Origin: Bacillota bacterium
GTDB taxonomy: Bacteria > Bacillota > Clostridia > Christensenellales > SZUA-584
Direction of reading: 5' to 3'
NCBI GenBank assembly: GCA_023408075.1
Contig: JAEYKW010000036.1
Location: forward strand, 1 to 63,559
Length of the DNA: 63,559 nucleotides
In this document: piece by piece, positions 31,234-39,790 of the stretch
Position numbering within the stretch: position 1 is the stretch's first letter
How the letters are laid out: every line of letters begins with the position of its first letter
Made by a program: the position numbers and the translations under genes
The notes under the pieces: model-generated
What the model was told of the DNA's origin: nothing
Databases searched by the model: none
The model's input: the letters and a program-made list of their open reading frames with translations, nothing else

Positions 31234-34005
31234 TCAGCCGCTCGCCGAGTCGGATTTCTTCTTGCTGCGATAAAACATCAGCGCCGCCGCCGCAACCACG
31301 GTAAACACCGCCACCGAATAATACATTTGCTGGAAGCCGCTGTTGACGGCGCTTTGGAAAGCCGTTTCAATATCGGGGCTCAGCGCTTCGATCGATGCAA
31401 TATAGCTTTGCTCTGCCCCGTCAAAATAAGCGGGAATACTGTCCTTCAGCGTTGCTAAGCCCTCATTTGCGTGCTGCATCTTATCGGCACTCAGCGTCAG
31501 CAGCTCATGCAGCTGTACCATCAGTGTCTGCGTCTCGGCGATATCCTGCTGCATCGTCTCCATGAGTGCCTTCTCCTGCTGCATATCGTCAATCAGCGTA
31601 TTCAGGCTTTGCTTCGAGCTCCTGAGCTTCTTCACAGACGTATTCATCTCTTTTATCTGCGCGTTCATCTGCGCCATGGCGCTTTGCATCTGCTGCTGCT
31701 GAACCTGCGCATCGCTGAGCTTTGCGGTTAGGCTCTGTTTGGCCGCGGTCAGCCCCTGAAGCTGCCCCTGAATCGGCCCGATCACCGACGGAGGCGCGCC
31801 GACATCAATCTGCTGCTGCAGTTCCTGCTGTTTGGCCGCGATCTGCGCATCCAAACCGACTATCCCCTGTTGCATGCCCGCAATACCTGCCGAAATACCG
31901 TCGAGGCCTTTCTGCATATCGGCTATGCCCTTATTGATGCCCGCAATGCCGCCTTTGATGCCCGCCACGGCTTTGCCCATCTGCTTCACGCCTGTGTTTA
32001 TGCCCTCAAGGCCAGCGCTGATGCCGTCAGTTCCGGCAGCAATGCCCTCCTGCGCGCCGGTCATACCGCTGATACCTTCGCCGATGCCGTCAATGCCCGA
32101 TTGAATGCCGTCAATACCCAATTGAATGCCCAAAATCCCCTGTTCAATCCCGTCCTGTATGTCCGCAATCACAGCAGGCGTATAGATGTCGAACATCCGG
32201 TCCACCAAATACTCGGTATTCTCCACGATGGTCGTCACGCTGGACCCGCTGAGCTTTTGCACAACATCGTCCGGCAGCTCGCCGTCCGTCATATCAATGT
32301 CCATCTGCTGCGCATTGAAATCAAGCATGGCGAGCTTCTCCCCAATATCAGAAGCCGTCACGCCGCTGTCCTGATTCAGCATATCGCGGACTTCCGAGAA
32401 ATCCGGCGCCTCCATACTGTCCGGCATCTCAAAGCCCATGTCATCAAGCATCTTTTTAAAGCGCGGGTCGTTTTTCACCGCATTCAAATCCATGTTTGTT
32501 TTGCCCTCTGCCCGCTTCAGGGCTGCATTTTGGGTTTCGAGCTCATCTGTTTTGGCGAGCAGCTGCGTCTTTTTATCCTCCATCATGCCTATATTGATTT
32601 CCACCGCACCAAGATCGTCCCTGATAGATCCGACAAGCGCCTCGTCCGCATGAATCTGTATGGACGAGACGGGAGGAATCAAGTTTATGATGGTGTCCTG
32701 CGCCGTCATACCAGCCTGCGCGATAAAACCGACCATCAGCATCGGCCCGATGGTGGTGCCGATAGAGCGCATCAGCGAGAGCGCAGACAGCGCAGAATTG
32801 GATTCTTCGGCTTTTGTGTTCGACAGCATCATGTAGTTGAGCGGAGTCCCCATCACAAACCCAAGGCCGGTGCCCATCAGCACAAGGCTAATAATGACGG
32901 CGGCTGTACTTACATAAAGCGTAGCATACAGCGCAAGAAACAGCGCACCTGTCAGCGATACGCCAAACCCAAACAGCAGAATCTTTTTCGGGCCGAATTT
33001 GTCCACGAGCTTACCGCCCATGGGGCCCCCGATACCCGCAAACAGCCCGAGCACCGTGACAAAATAACCGCCGCTTCCTGCGGGTGTTTTCAGCGCGTTT
33101 TCCGCAAACTGAGGCACAAACACCATGCCCATCAGCATCACGCCCACTATAAACGCAAGGAAAAACGTGATCACGATGTTCTTGCTTTTAAAATAGCCCA
33201 TGTTGAATATCGGGTCTGCCGCGCGCTTTTCCAGCAGCAAAAAGACGGGAATCAACAGCACAAAAAGGATCAGGAACGGATACACACTCATGTCTTTGAT
33301 TGTCTCGCCGAAATTGAAGAAGTCGATGTTGTTGAGGCTGTACATCAGCGACAGCACAAGCAGCACGAGCACAAACGTCCCCTTGAGGTCGATTTTCTGT
33401 GCGGGCAGCTTTTCGCCTTTGGGCAGCGCAAATACCGCTGCGGTCACCACAAACAAGCAGATCGGCAGGTTGATGAAGAACAGCCAGTGCCAGTTTGCCG
33501 TCCCGACCAAATCGAGTATCGCGCTGCCGAGCGTTGCCCCGAGTATGTTGGCAATGCCATATACACCCCCTACCAACCCAAGCGCCAGCCCTCTTTTGCC
33601 CTCCGGGAACCCCGTGCCGAACTCTGCTGTGGCCAGCGGCATAATGCCGCCGCCGCCAAACGCCTGTATCACTCGGCCCGTTATCAGTAAGGGGAAACTG
33701 CCCGCAAAGTTAGACAATCCACAGATCAACGATCCTGTGCCAAAAAACGCAACTGCCACCATGTAAACACGTTTTCGCCCGATGCGGTCGGCCAGCTTGC
33801 CGAGAATCGGCATTGCACAGGCATAAGCCAGTGTAAACGCCGTAATCATCCATATGCCGGTCCGCTCATCAACACCGAACGAGTTTTGCACGACCGTACG
33901 CGCCGGTGTTAAAATTCCTGTGTCTATGGCACCGATAAATATCCCCAACAGATAAATCAGCATGACGAATCCATACCGTTTCTTTTTTTCAACGTTTTCT
34001 CTCAT
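31234..34005 (-). CDS. MFS (DHA2-type) exporter with a long repeat-rich insert before its last helix
   Basis: Protein of 923 residues. The first 430 or so form the usual drug:H+ antiporter core: motif A GKLADRIGRKRVY near residue 65-77 and ITGRVIQAFGGGGIMPLA, with about 13 helices. An extra segment of about 440 residues follows, placed between helix 13 and a single C-terminal helix (about 893-912). It should therefore lie outside the cell. Within it, about 612-720 is a run of short G-I-x-x-I units (GIQLGIDGIQSGIDGIGEGI), followed by a Gln-rich coiled coil. Ordinary family members have about 500 residues. The gene follows its TetR regulator, with an operator between them. The insert could span the cell wall or act like an adaptor; that is inference. 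Confidence 0.88.
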   Translation of the reverse strand: MRENVEKKKRYGFVMLIYLLGIFIGAIDTGILTPARTVVQNSFGVDERTGIWMITAFTLAYACAMPILGKLADRIGRKRVYMVAVAFFGTGSLICGLSNFAGSFPLLITGRVIQAFGGGGIMPLATAEFGTGFPEGKRGLALGLVGGVYGIANILGATLGSAILDLVGTANWHWLFFINLPICLFVVTAAVFALPKGEKLPAQKIDLKGTFVLVLLVLSLMYSLNNIDFFNFGETIKDMSVYPFLILFVLLIPVFLLLEKRAADPIFNMGYFKSKNIVITFFLAFIVGVMLMGMVFVPQFAENALKTPAGSGGYFVTVLGLFAGIGGPMGGKLVDKFGPKKILLFGFGVSLTGALFLALYATLYVSTAAVIISLVLMGTGLGFVMGTPLNYMMLSNTKAEESNSALSALSLMRSIGTTIGPMLMVGFIAQAGMTAQDTIINLIPPVSSIQIHADEALVGSIRDDLGAVEINIGMMEDKKTQLLAKTDELETQNAALKRAEGKTNMDLNAVKNDPRFKKMLDDMGFEMPDSMEAPDFSEVRDMLNQDSGVTASDIGEKLAMLDFNAQQMDIDMTDGELPDDVVQKLSGSSVTTIVENTEYLVDRMFDIYTPAVIADIQDGIEQGILGIQLGIDGIQSGIDGIGEGISGMTGAQEGIAAGTDGISAGLEGINTGVKQMGKAVAGIKGGIAGINKGIADMQKGLDGISAGIAGMQQGIVGLDAQIAAKQQELQQQIDVGAPPSVIGPIQGQLQGLTAAKQSLTAKLSDAQVQQQQMQSAMAQMNAQIKEMNTSVKKLRSSKQSLNTLIDDMQQEKALMETMQQDIAETQTLMVQLHELLTLSADKMQHANEGLATLKDSIPAYFDGAEQSYIASIEALSPDIETAFQSAVNSGFQQMYYSVAVFTVVAAAALMFYRSKKKSDSASG

Positions 34006-34032
34006 TTTCTCACTCCCTCCATTTTAAATTAT

Positions 34033-34049
34033 AATGAACGTCGTTCATT
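34033..34049. promoter_or_regulatory. TetR operator upstream of the MFS gene
   Basis: Perfect 17-bp palindrome AATGAACGTCGTTCATT between the regulator stop and the transporter start. It shares its ATGAAC-N3-GTTCAT frame with the site upstream of the regulator gene. Confidence 0.85.
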
Positions 34050-34064
34050 GTAATGATAAAAAAA

Positions 34065-34607
34065 TTAGTCCAATATCCTCTCTATAAAAAACCGCAGTTT
34101 CTCGAAGTCCGCATCTTTTTCATATGCCGTTGAAAAGAAAAGTTTCGCGATAATTTGCGACGCATGTATTTCCTGCCCATCTTGAACATGCCCGTTAATA
34201 ATCGTTTCAATATACTGTGCGAACTCATCACGCAACTTCATTTTGATGGATTCCAGTTTATTGAGCGTGCCGCTTTCCAAATCATCGGGAAATCCCGCTG
34301 CCCAAATTTGATGCACCTTTTTCAGCATCAGTACCAAATCGTTAAACAGCGTTTCGAGCTGCTCAATGGCTGTCTTGCCGCTGTTGTTCCGGCTGACTAT
34401 AAAGCTGTGAAACGTCTTCCAGTCTTCGTCCAGCAACGCTGAGATAATCGATTGCTTAGATTTAAAGTAGTTATAAAACGTACCTGTAGCTATCCCGCAC
34501 TTCTTGGCAATATCCCGTATGTTGAGCTGATAGTATCCCTTTGCGACGATCATTTCACGCGTTGTCTGAATGATATCTTCTTTGATATTCTCCAGATTCT
34601 TTGGCAT
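34065..34607 (-). CDS. TetR family repressor of the MFS exporter
   Basis: Protein of 180 residues. The N-terminal helix-turn-helix contains IRDIAKKCGIATGTFYNYFKSK, the TetR signature. The C-terminal helical domain would bind an inducer. It is followed 59 bp later by the exporter, and a matching palindrome lies upstream of each gene. This is the usual arrangement of a self-controlled multidrug exporter. Confidence 0.92.
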   Translation of the reverse strand: MPKNLENIKEDIIQTTREMIVAKGYYQLNIRDIAKKCGIATGTFYNYFKSKQSIISALLDEDWKTFHSFIVSRNNSGKTAIEQLETLFNDLVLMLKKVHQIWAAGFPDDLESGTLNKLESIKMKLRDEFAQYIETIINGHVQDGQEIHASQIIAKLFFSTAYEKDADFEKLRFFIERILD

Positions 34608-34627
34608 GATATTTTACCTTTCTCATT

Positions 34628-34642
34628 ATGAACACTGTTCAT
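34628..34642. promoter_or_regulatory. TetR operator upstream of the tetR gene
   Basis: Palindrome ATGAACA-C-TGTTCAT (15 bp), 20 bp before the regulator start. It has the same half-sites as the palindrome at 34033-34049. Confidence 0.82.
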
Positions 34643-35095
34643 TATATGCCCGATTTTCAAGCCGGTCAACAGAGAATCGGGTTAAAAAATATTTTATTCG
34701 TTTGAAATATTTTTTATCCGTTCAGCCTCGGTTAAGTTTTTTATCTTATATTCTAACTGTACCGGATAAGCAGCAAGGCATAAAAACGTAATCATCAGCC
34801 TTATCGGAAATACAGCGATGCGGCGCGCTGGCAGCGCACGTGGGGACGGTATTGGGGAGATGGTATATACACCGCGTCGCTACATGCAAAATTGCGCACC
34901 TGTCTTTTCTTCATGCGCAAAATAGTGCTCCCGTAAAAAACGGGAGCATTGTTTATGTCTTTCGCTTTAATAAATCCAACAACTTTGCCTATTGAATAAG
35001 AGCGGCTTTGCAGCATACTATGCGGATCGAATAATTAGTGCTGTCTTTAAATATGATATTGGATACAATATACTTAATTAATGTTTAATTGATCA
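34643..35095. other. Gene-free stretch with one hairpin
   Basis: No supported gene. The only clear structure is GCTCCCG-TAAAAAA-CGGGAGC at 34927-34947, a perfect 7-bp stem that could be an isolated terminator. The 71-codon frame on the minus strand at 34801-35016 has no start signal or family resemblance. Confidence 0.5.
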
Positions 35096-35124
35096 TTGAC
35101 ATTACTATGCTATGCGTTTATTAT
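35096..35124 (+). promoter_or_regulatory. Sigma-A promoter of the metallo-hydrolase gene
   Basis: TTGACA (35096-35101), 17-bp spacer, TATTAT (35119-35124). The leader is about 45 nt. Confidence 0.78.
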
Positions 35125-35175
35125 GATATTAAAAAGAGCGCTCTACACAACATAGCAACGAAAGGGGTAAACAAA

Positions 35176-36030
35176 ATGAAAGTCACTTTACTGCTCGAGA
35201 ACACAAGCCTTTACAGCCGTTATTACAACGCGGAGCACGGCTATTCCGCTTGGATTGAGGACGAAGACGTCAAGATACTGTACGACTGCGGGTATTCAGA
35301 CAAATTCATCAAAAATGCCGAAGCGCTGGGGATCGATCTCCGGCTGGCCGATTATGTGGTGCTCTCCCACAACCATTGGGACCACACAGGCGGCTTTAAG
35401 TATCTGATCAAATACTATAAAGACATGGCGATGCAAAAGAAGCCGATTCTTTTGTTTACAAGCGACGAAATCTTCCTGAAAAGATATGAATTCAACTGGA
35501 AGCTGCCCGTGAGCCTCGATGTGGGCCTCGATGTGATGAAGCAGTATTTTGATGTGCGGATGACCCCTGGGCCGCTGTGGGTCACCAAGAACCTTTGCTT
35601 CATGGGCATTTGCGAGCGCAGCAACGATTTTGAGCATGTGGTGCCTCAAACGGCCAAAAGGCTCAAGGACGGCGAATGGCTCGACGACTGCGTGGATGAA
35701 GATACGCAGTTCTGCTACCGTCACAAGAACGGCAAGGAAGTCAGCGTGGTTTCGGCGTGCGCGCATTACGGCATATGCAACATTATGGAATACGCCAAAA
35801 AGCTCACCGGTGCGGATAAGATCCATACCTATCTTGGCGGCTCACACCTTCGTATCGATGAAGTCCCCCAGTCGCAGGTGGACAAGACATGCGATTACGT
35901 ACGCAAGCAGAATATGAATAATTTCTATATTTGCCACGATACCGACCTTCACTGCAAGCTCGCGCTTGGCAACGCGGCACCTCAGGCCATCAAAGAGGCC
36001 GGCGTCAGTCTCGCGGTGGAGCTCGACTGA
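35176..36030 (+). CDS. Metallo-beta-lactamase-fold hydrolase (COG1237-like)
   Basis: Protein of 284 residues. The metal motif SHNHWDHTGG (HxHxDH) is near residue 73 and further ligands are likely in SACAHYGICN and LGGSHLR. The N-terminus (LLENTSLYSRYYNAEHGYSAWIE) is typical of the group that includes the methanopterin-pathway enzyme annotated as aminobenzene-phosphate synthase. In Bacillota the substrate is generally unknown. I chose ATG 35176 with AAAGGGG upstream; 29 further codons upstream have no site. Monocistronic, with its own promoter and terminator. Confidence 0.88.
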   Translation: MKVTLLLENTSLYSRYYNAEHGYSAWIEDEDVKILYDCGYSDKFIKNAEALGIDLRLADYVVLSHNHWDHTGGFKYLIKYYKDMAMQKKPILLFTSDEIFLKRYEFNWKLPVSLDVGLDVMKQYFDVRMTPGPLWVTKNLCFMGICERSNDFEHVVPQTAKRLKDGEWLDDCVDEDTQFCYRHKNGKEVSVVSACAHYGICNIMEYAKKLTGADKIHTYLGGSHLRIDEVPQSQVDKTCDYVRKQNMNNFYICHDTDLHCKLALGNAAPQAIKEAGVSLAVELD

Positions 36031-36044
36031 TTCCGTCCGGCACC

Positions 36045-36081
36045 GTATGCCCTGTATGTCAATATGCAGGGCATACTTTTT
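36045..36081 (+). terminator. Terminator of the metallo-hydrolase gene
   Basis: Stem GTATGCCCTG.../CAGGGCATAC followed by TTTTTG, 14 bp after the stop. Confidence 0.88.
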
Positions 36082-36100
36082 GTTATTTTCAGATTGTATA

Positions 36101-36129
36101 TTGGTATTATACGGAGATGCATATATAAT
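36101..36129 (+). promoter_or_regulatory. Sigma-A promoter of the GntR gene
   Basis: TTGGTA (36101-36106), 17-bp spacer, perfect TATAAT (36124-36129). Confidence 0.75.
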
Positions 36130-36162
36130 AAAACCGATATAACTCAAATAAAGGTGTAAGAA

Positions 36163-36873
36163 ATGCCAAACAACAAGCCCCCGGAAAACATATTGCCCCA
36201 AACCTCGGTCCGTCAAAAATACCAGCGTCTTTACGAATTGGTCGCGGAACAGCTGACAGACTGGATTATGGACGGAACGCTCAAGGCAGGCGAACGGCTC
36301 AACACGGATGAGATTTGCGAGAAGCTGGGCGTTAGCCGGATGCCCGTTCGCGATGCGCTCAAAATACTGGAGGAATCGGGCCTCATCACAAACACCCCCT
36401 ATTTGGGAGCCACCGTCGCTTCCATATCCATGGAGGATATTCTCGAACTGTTTGTGATGCGCATGAGCCTCGAGCCCGCCGCGGCCTATCACGCCGTGAA
36501 AAAGATTACCGACGCGCAGATCGGTGAGCTGCGCGATATTCAAAACAAGCTGGACGCGGCCATCAACATGGAGGCCCCGCTCAGGGACACCAAACAGATT
36601 TACCGCTATAACCGGCTCTTTCATCAAACGCTCTATTCATTTTCGGGTATGAAACGGCTGTGTAAAACGATTGACGGCATACTCAACAGCCTGGCGTATG
36701 TGCGCATTAAAAACGTTTACGAAAGCAGCGGCAATCTTGGCTTCATCAAGCTCGAGCACCAGTCTTTTCTGGAGCAAATAGAAAAGCGCGATGCGAATAA
36801 GGTAAGTGCGCTTTTGCACAGCACCTTGTCGGACCATTATGCGCGTCTTGAGAAAGTGCACAGCGAGCAGTAA
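36163..36873 (+). CDS. GntR family regulator, FadR/FCD type
   Basis: Protein of 236 residues. The winged helix (about 24-90) contains LKAGERLNTDEICEKLGVSR and MPVRDALKILEESGL, the GntR signature. The C-terminal all-helical FCD ligand domain (about 95-220) has His residues at LFHQTLY and HSTLSDHY that usually bind a metal. It has its own promoter. The target is not evident; the metallo-hydrolase upstream is separated by a terminator. Confidence 0.92.
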   Translation: MPNNKPPENILPQTSVRQKYQRLYELVAEQLTDWIMDGTLKAGERLNTDEICEKLGVSRMPVRDALKILEESGLITNTPYLGATVASISMEDILELFVMRMSLEPAAAYHAVKKITDAQIGELRDIQNKLDAAINMEAPLRDTKQIYRYNRLFHQTLYSFSGMKRLCKTIDGILNSLAYVRIKNVYESSGNLGFIKLEHQSFLEQIEKRDANKVSALLHSTLSDHYARLEKVHSEQ

Positions 36874-36875
36874 TA

Positions 36876-36911
36876 AAAAAACGGCACACCTGATTTGAAG
36901 TGCACCGCTTT
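36876..36911. terminator. Bidirectional terminator between gntR and the sigma-factor operon
   Basis: Stem CGGCACAC/GTGCACCG (with GU pairs on the minus strand). Seven A residues on the left give a strong T tract on the minus strand; CTTTT follows on the plus strand. Confidence 0.75.
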
Positions 36912-36916
36912 TCAAT

Positions 36917-37342
36917 TTATTCGCTCTTTTCCTGCTCTTCTTTCCCGTCTTTGCCCTCTTCGCGCTTGATATAAGCGTCGAAGCTTTTGGCTCCCTCGGT
37001 CTCCCACCACTGCTCATACACGTCGTCGAACCACCAGTTGCGCTTCTGTCCGTGATGCATGTGCGATTTATACTTATACTTGTATTTTGTCTTATTGCCG
37101 TAATCGTCGCCATGGCACTTATGCCCCATGCCGCCGAGCAGCAGCCGCGCGAGCAGCGCGATGCCAAAGCCCTGCCAGTAGTTGATCGTACCCAGATGGA
37201 AAATCTGCGGCATCAGCCAGTTCCAAAGCACCATGATCAGCGCCCCGATGACGATCGCGAAAAATCCCGCGATGAACACACCGGCAATGATACTGCCCAG
37301 CACCTTAAAGAAACCCATCGAATGTCTTTTTTCTTCGTTCAT
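36917..37342 (-). CDS. Membrane protein co-transcribed with an ECF sigma factor
   Basis: Protein of 141 residues. Two hydrophobic helices (about 12-42 and 55-72) carry the motif VLWNWLMPQIFHLGTINYWQ. A His/Tyr/Lys-rich stretch (KYKYKYKSHMHHGQK) and an acidic tail follow. It starts 9 bp after the sigma factor stop. Small two-helix proteins with W-N-x-L-M-P-x-I-F next to ECF sigma genes are a recurrent pattern as I recall; a regulatory (anti-sigma-like) role is possible but unproven. Confidence 0.8.
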   Translation of the reverse strand: MNEEKRHSMGFFKVLGSIIAGVFIAGFFAIVIGALIMVLWNWLMPQIFHLGTINYWQGFGIALLARLLLGGMGHKCHGDDYGNKTKYKYKYKSHMHHGQKRNWWFDDVYEQWWETEGAKSFDAYIKREEGKDGKEEQEKSE

Positions 37343-37351
37343 GTTCTCCTC

Positions 37352-37846
37352 CTATCTCTCATAATTCTCCATAATGGTCATCAGTTTTTTAACGGCCCGG
37401 TTCTTCCTTGAGAGCAGTGTCCCTATCGGCTCTCCCGTCAGTTCCGCGAGCTCCTTGTAGCTTTTCCCGTTCAATTCCGTTTCCACAAACACAAACCGTG
37501 ATTTCTCATCAAGCAGATTCATCGCAGCTTCCATATGGCGCTGCAGGTCTTTGCGTATCGCGGCATCCTCCGCGGAGCCTTCGTGCTGCGCATTTTCCAC
37601 GGCATCGCCGAGCTGCTCGCGGCGGCGCTTGCGCAGCATGTTGAGCGCCCCGTTTCTGAGCGATGCATAAATGTACGATGTGGTGCTGCCGATGCGGCTG
37701 TCGTCCTCAAAACCCATAAGATTCATTGCGGTCTGTTGGACGATATCCTCCGCATCATAATCATTGAGCGAAGAAAACGAAGCGCGTATATAGTTTTTAA
37801 ACTTGCCGTAGCCCGCCGAAAAAACTTCCGCCAGCGTGCCGCTCAT
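37352..37846 (-). CDS. ECF-type RNA polymerase sigma factor
   Basis: About 164 residues. Region 2 contains DYDAEDIVQQTAMNLM and region 4 the helix-turn-helix SYKELAELTGEPIGTLLSRK. I prefer ATG 37846, preceded by AAGGGG; the longer frame to 37906 would overlap the preceding gene and lacks a well-spaced site. It follows a short metal-type winged-helix gene and precedes a membrane protein, forming a three-gene regulatory operon. The signal is unknown. Confidence 0.87.
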   Translation of the reverse strand: MSGTLAEVFSAGYGKFKNYIRASFSSLNDYDAEDIVQQTAMNLMGFEDDSRIGSTTSYIYASLRNGALNMLRKRRREQLGDAVENAQHEGSAEDAAIRKDLQRHMEAAMNLLDEKSRFVFVETELNGKSYKELAELTGEPIGTLLSRKNRAVKKLMTIMENYER

Positions 37847-37871
37847 CCGCGTTTGCCCCTTTCCGCCGCTC

Positions 37872-38132
37872 TCATTCGCAATAACAAAGCCTTCGTATGC
37901 GTTCATCCACCCGAATCATATCCAGCGCGGCCTCATGGCCCTGAGCCGTCAGCTTCACGTCGCCATACGGCTTGTGGACCACATAGCCTTTTTTCGCAAG
38001 GCTCTTGAGCGCGTTGCTTGCACTCGGGCGCGTCACTTCCAGCGCCTGCGCGATATCGGCCACATATGTGATATCGTCCTGTTTTGCCAAATAGTAAACC
38101 GCTTTTAAATACATCTGTCCCGATGCGGTCAT
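37872..38132 (-). CDS. Short winged-helix regulator (DtxR/MarR-like DNA-binding domain only)
   Basis: Protein of 86 residues consisting of little more than one winged helix: AVYYLAKQDDITYVADIAQALEVTRPSASNAL and GDVKLTAQGHEA, as in the first domain of DtxR/MntR. Full DtxR proteins have 140-230 residues with metal-binding and dimerisation parts, mostly missing here. It ends in RRLCYCE. AAAGGAG precedes ATG 38132. It could be a true single-domain regulator or a truncated one; the downstream sequence in other frames does not continue the family. Confidence 0.75.
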   Translation of the reverse strand: MTASGQMYLKAVYYLAKQDDITYVADIAQALEVTRPSASNALKSLAKKGYVVHKPYGDVKLTAQGHEAALDMIRVDERIRRLCYCE

Positions 38133-38349
38133 TTTTATCACTCCTTTTGTGTTTGTCTGTAAGTAAGACACATAATAAACCGTTTTATTGCATGAATCTG
38201 AAAATTTTTCGTAACGTGCTTTCTTTTTGTCGATTCCTTTGCGTATATGATATATAATAGGTCGTCAAAGAAAGCCATTCTGTGCGGCAGAAATCCATTT
38301 GCCGTGTCTGCAGAGTGGAAGACCGAACCATCAATACCCGGAGGACCGT

Positions 38350-39429
38350 ATGAACGAAGGCATCGCCCTTTTCAACGACACGCTGACGGAAGCCGTCGCA
38401 AAAAACAAACGCTTTTTGTTAAGCCGCCCGGCCTATATACCCGCCTTTGCGCGCATCGCGGCGCATATCGGCAAAGCGAACAAAACACGCGAGGCGCTGG
38501 CCGCGAGTGAGAATCTCACCGTGCCGCCCGTGCTCATCATCAGCGTCACGAACGACTGCAACCTTGCATGCGCGGGCTGCTACGCGTGCCACCAGAATCG
38601 CGACCAGAGCACCGAAATGGATACGGCACAGATTTCGCGCGTGGTGGATGAAGCGGCAGCGCTCGGCGTGTCCGTCGTGATGATCGCGGGCGGCGAGCCG
38701 TTTATGAAGCCGGGAATATTGGGGCTGCCGAAAAAACACCCCGAGCTGCTGTTTGTGATGTTCACCAACGGCCTGTTGCTGACCGGCGATACGGTCGAGG
38801 CTGTGGGCAGGCTGAAAAATCTGATTCCGGTGCTCAGCCTTGAGGGCGGCCAACTGCTGACAGACGAGCGGCGCGGCGCGGGCGTTTATGACGCGGTCAT
38901 GTCTGTGATGCGCAGCCTCGATGCAAAGGGGCGGCTCTTCGGCGTATCCGTCACGCTGACCAGCATCAACTATGACGAGGTGGTTCGCTCAAGCTACCTT
39001 AAGCAGATGCAGGAAACAGGCTGCCGCGCGGCGTTTTTAATTGAATACGTGCCCTGCGGCGCGGAAGATATGACGCTTTGCCTCACAGATGAGCAAAAGC
39101 AGCATCTGCGCGCCATAGAGAAGGACCTCTACAAAACGCACGATATGCTCGTCGTCTCTCTGCCGGGCAATGAGGACCCGTACGGCGGCTGCCTCGCCTC
39201 GGGGCGCGGCTTTCTGCACATCGGTGCAAGTGGCGCGCTTGAAGCCTGCCCGTTCGCGCCATATTCCGATACGAGCGTGAAAGACATGCCGCTTAAAGAA
39301 GCGTTAAGATCGCGCCTGATTGCCGAGGTACGTGAGAATCACGACAAGCTCAAGGAAAGCCGCGGCGGCTGCGCGCTCAAGGAGAACGCGGAGTGGGTCA
39401 AAGCGCTGCAGATGCAAGCGACAAAATAA
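38350..39429 (+). CDS. Radical SAM protein with C-terminal Cys-rich (SPASM-like) region
   Basis: Protein of 359 residues. CNLACAGCY near residue 70 is the CxxxCxxC [4Fe-4S]-SAM motif, followed by MIAGGEPF (GGE) and SLEGG. The C-terminal Cys residues (GGCLASGRGF, EACPF, GGCAL) suggest a second cluster as in SPASM-type enzymes. GGAGG precedes ATG 38350. It is divergent from the winged-helix/sigma-factor operon. The substrate is unknown; there is no peptide precursor gene next to it. Confidence 0.9.
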   Translation: MNEGIALFNDTLTEAVAKNKRFLLSRPAYIPAFARIAAHIGKANKTREALAASENLTVPPVLIISVTNDCNLACAGCYACHQNRDQSTEMDTAQISRVVDEAAALGVSVVMIAGGEPFMKPGILGLPKKHPELLFVMFTNGLLLTGDTVEAVGRLKNLIPVLSLEGGQLLTDERRGAGVYDAVMSVMRSLDAKGRLFGVSVTLTSINYDEVVRSSYLKQMQETGCRAAFLIEYVPCGAEDMTLCLTDEQKQHLRAIEKDLYKTHDMLVVSLPGNEDPYGGCLASGRGFLHIGASGALEACPFAPYSDTSVKDMPLKEALRSRLIAEVRENHDKLKESRGGCALKENAEWVKALQMQATK

Positions 39430-39498
39430 TCTACAAGTTTTTTTATGGTCAGTATCCTGACTTCATATATTATCGGGCCAATCATATATGTGTTTATG

Positions 39499-39625
39499 GC
39501 TTCTCCTTTGAGGAGAAGCTGTCACCGGCAGGTGACTGATGAGGTGTCAATCATATACGTTGAAGTCATACGCCTTATCTGGTGCTGCGTACCTCTTCTC
39601 CTCAAAAGAGAAGGCTTTTTTATAT
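39499..39625 (+). repeat. Dispersed repeat, copy C (longest form)
   Basis: It opens GGCTTCTCCTTTGAGGAGAA, carries the core GTCACC-GGCA-GGTGAC (39521-39536) shared with copies A and B, then TGATGAGGTGTCAA, and closes with CTCTTCTCCTCAAAAGAGAA before GGCTTTTTT. The flanking hairpins CTCCTTTGAGGAG and CTTCTCCTCAAAAGAGAAG suggest a defined element of about 125 bp. No gene is visible from 39430 to 39790 apart from this and the terminator. Confidence 0.65.
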
Positions 39626-39705
39626 CTGGTCTTCCAGATATTCGATATCAAGCTGTCCTTCTATAGAATTCTGTATGCGAAAATACAAGCAATCGCCAAT
39701 TTCAC

Positions 39706-39742
39706 AAAAAAAAGCAGATACAGGGGAGACCTCGATCTGCTT
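39706..39742 (-). terminator. Terminator of the thioredoxin gene
   Basis: Perfect stem AAGCAGAT/ATCTGCTT with a 15-nt loop. On the minus strand it is followed by TTTTTTG. It lies 49 bp past the stop. Confidence 0.75.
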
Positions 39743-39790
39743 AAAAATATGAGATTTATGATGGTTGCTTGATCATGGCTGTGGTTGCAT

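Noticed and set aside
34801..35016. 71-codon frame on the minus strand
   Set aside because: No ribosome site, spans a hairpin, no recognisable content.
37800..37872. Frameshift that would extend the short DtxR-like gene
   Set aside because: None of the other frames continues with DtxR metal-binding residues; the next gene starts normally.
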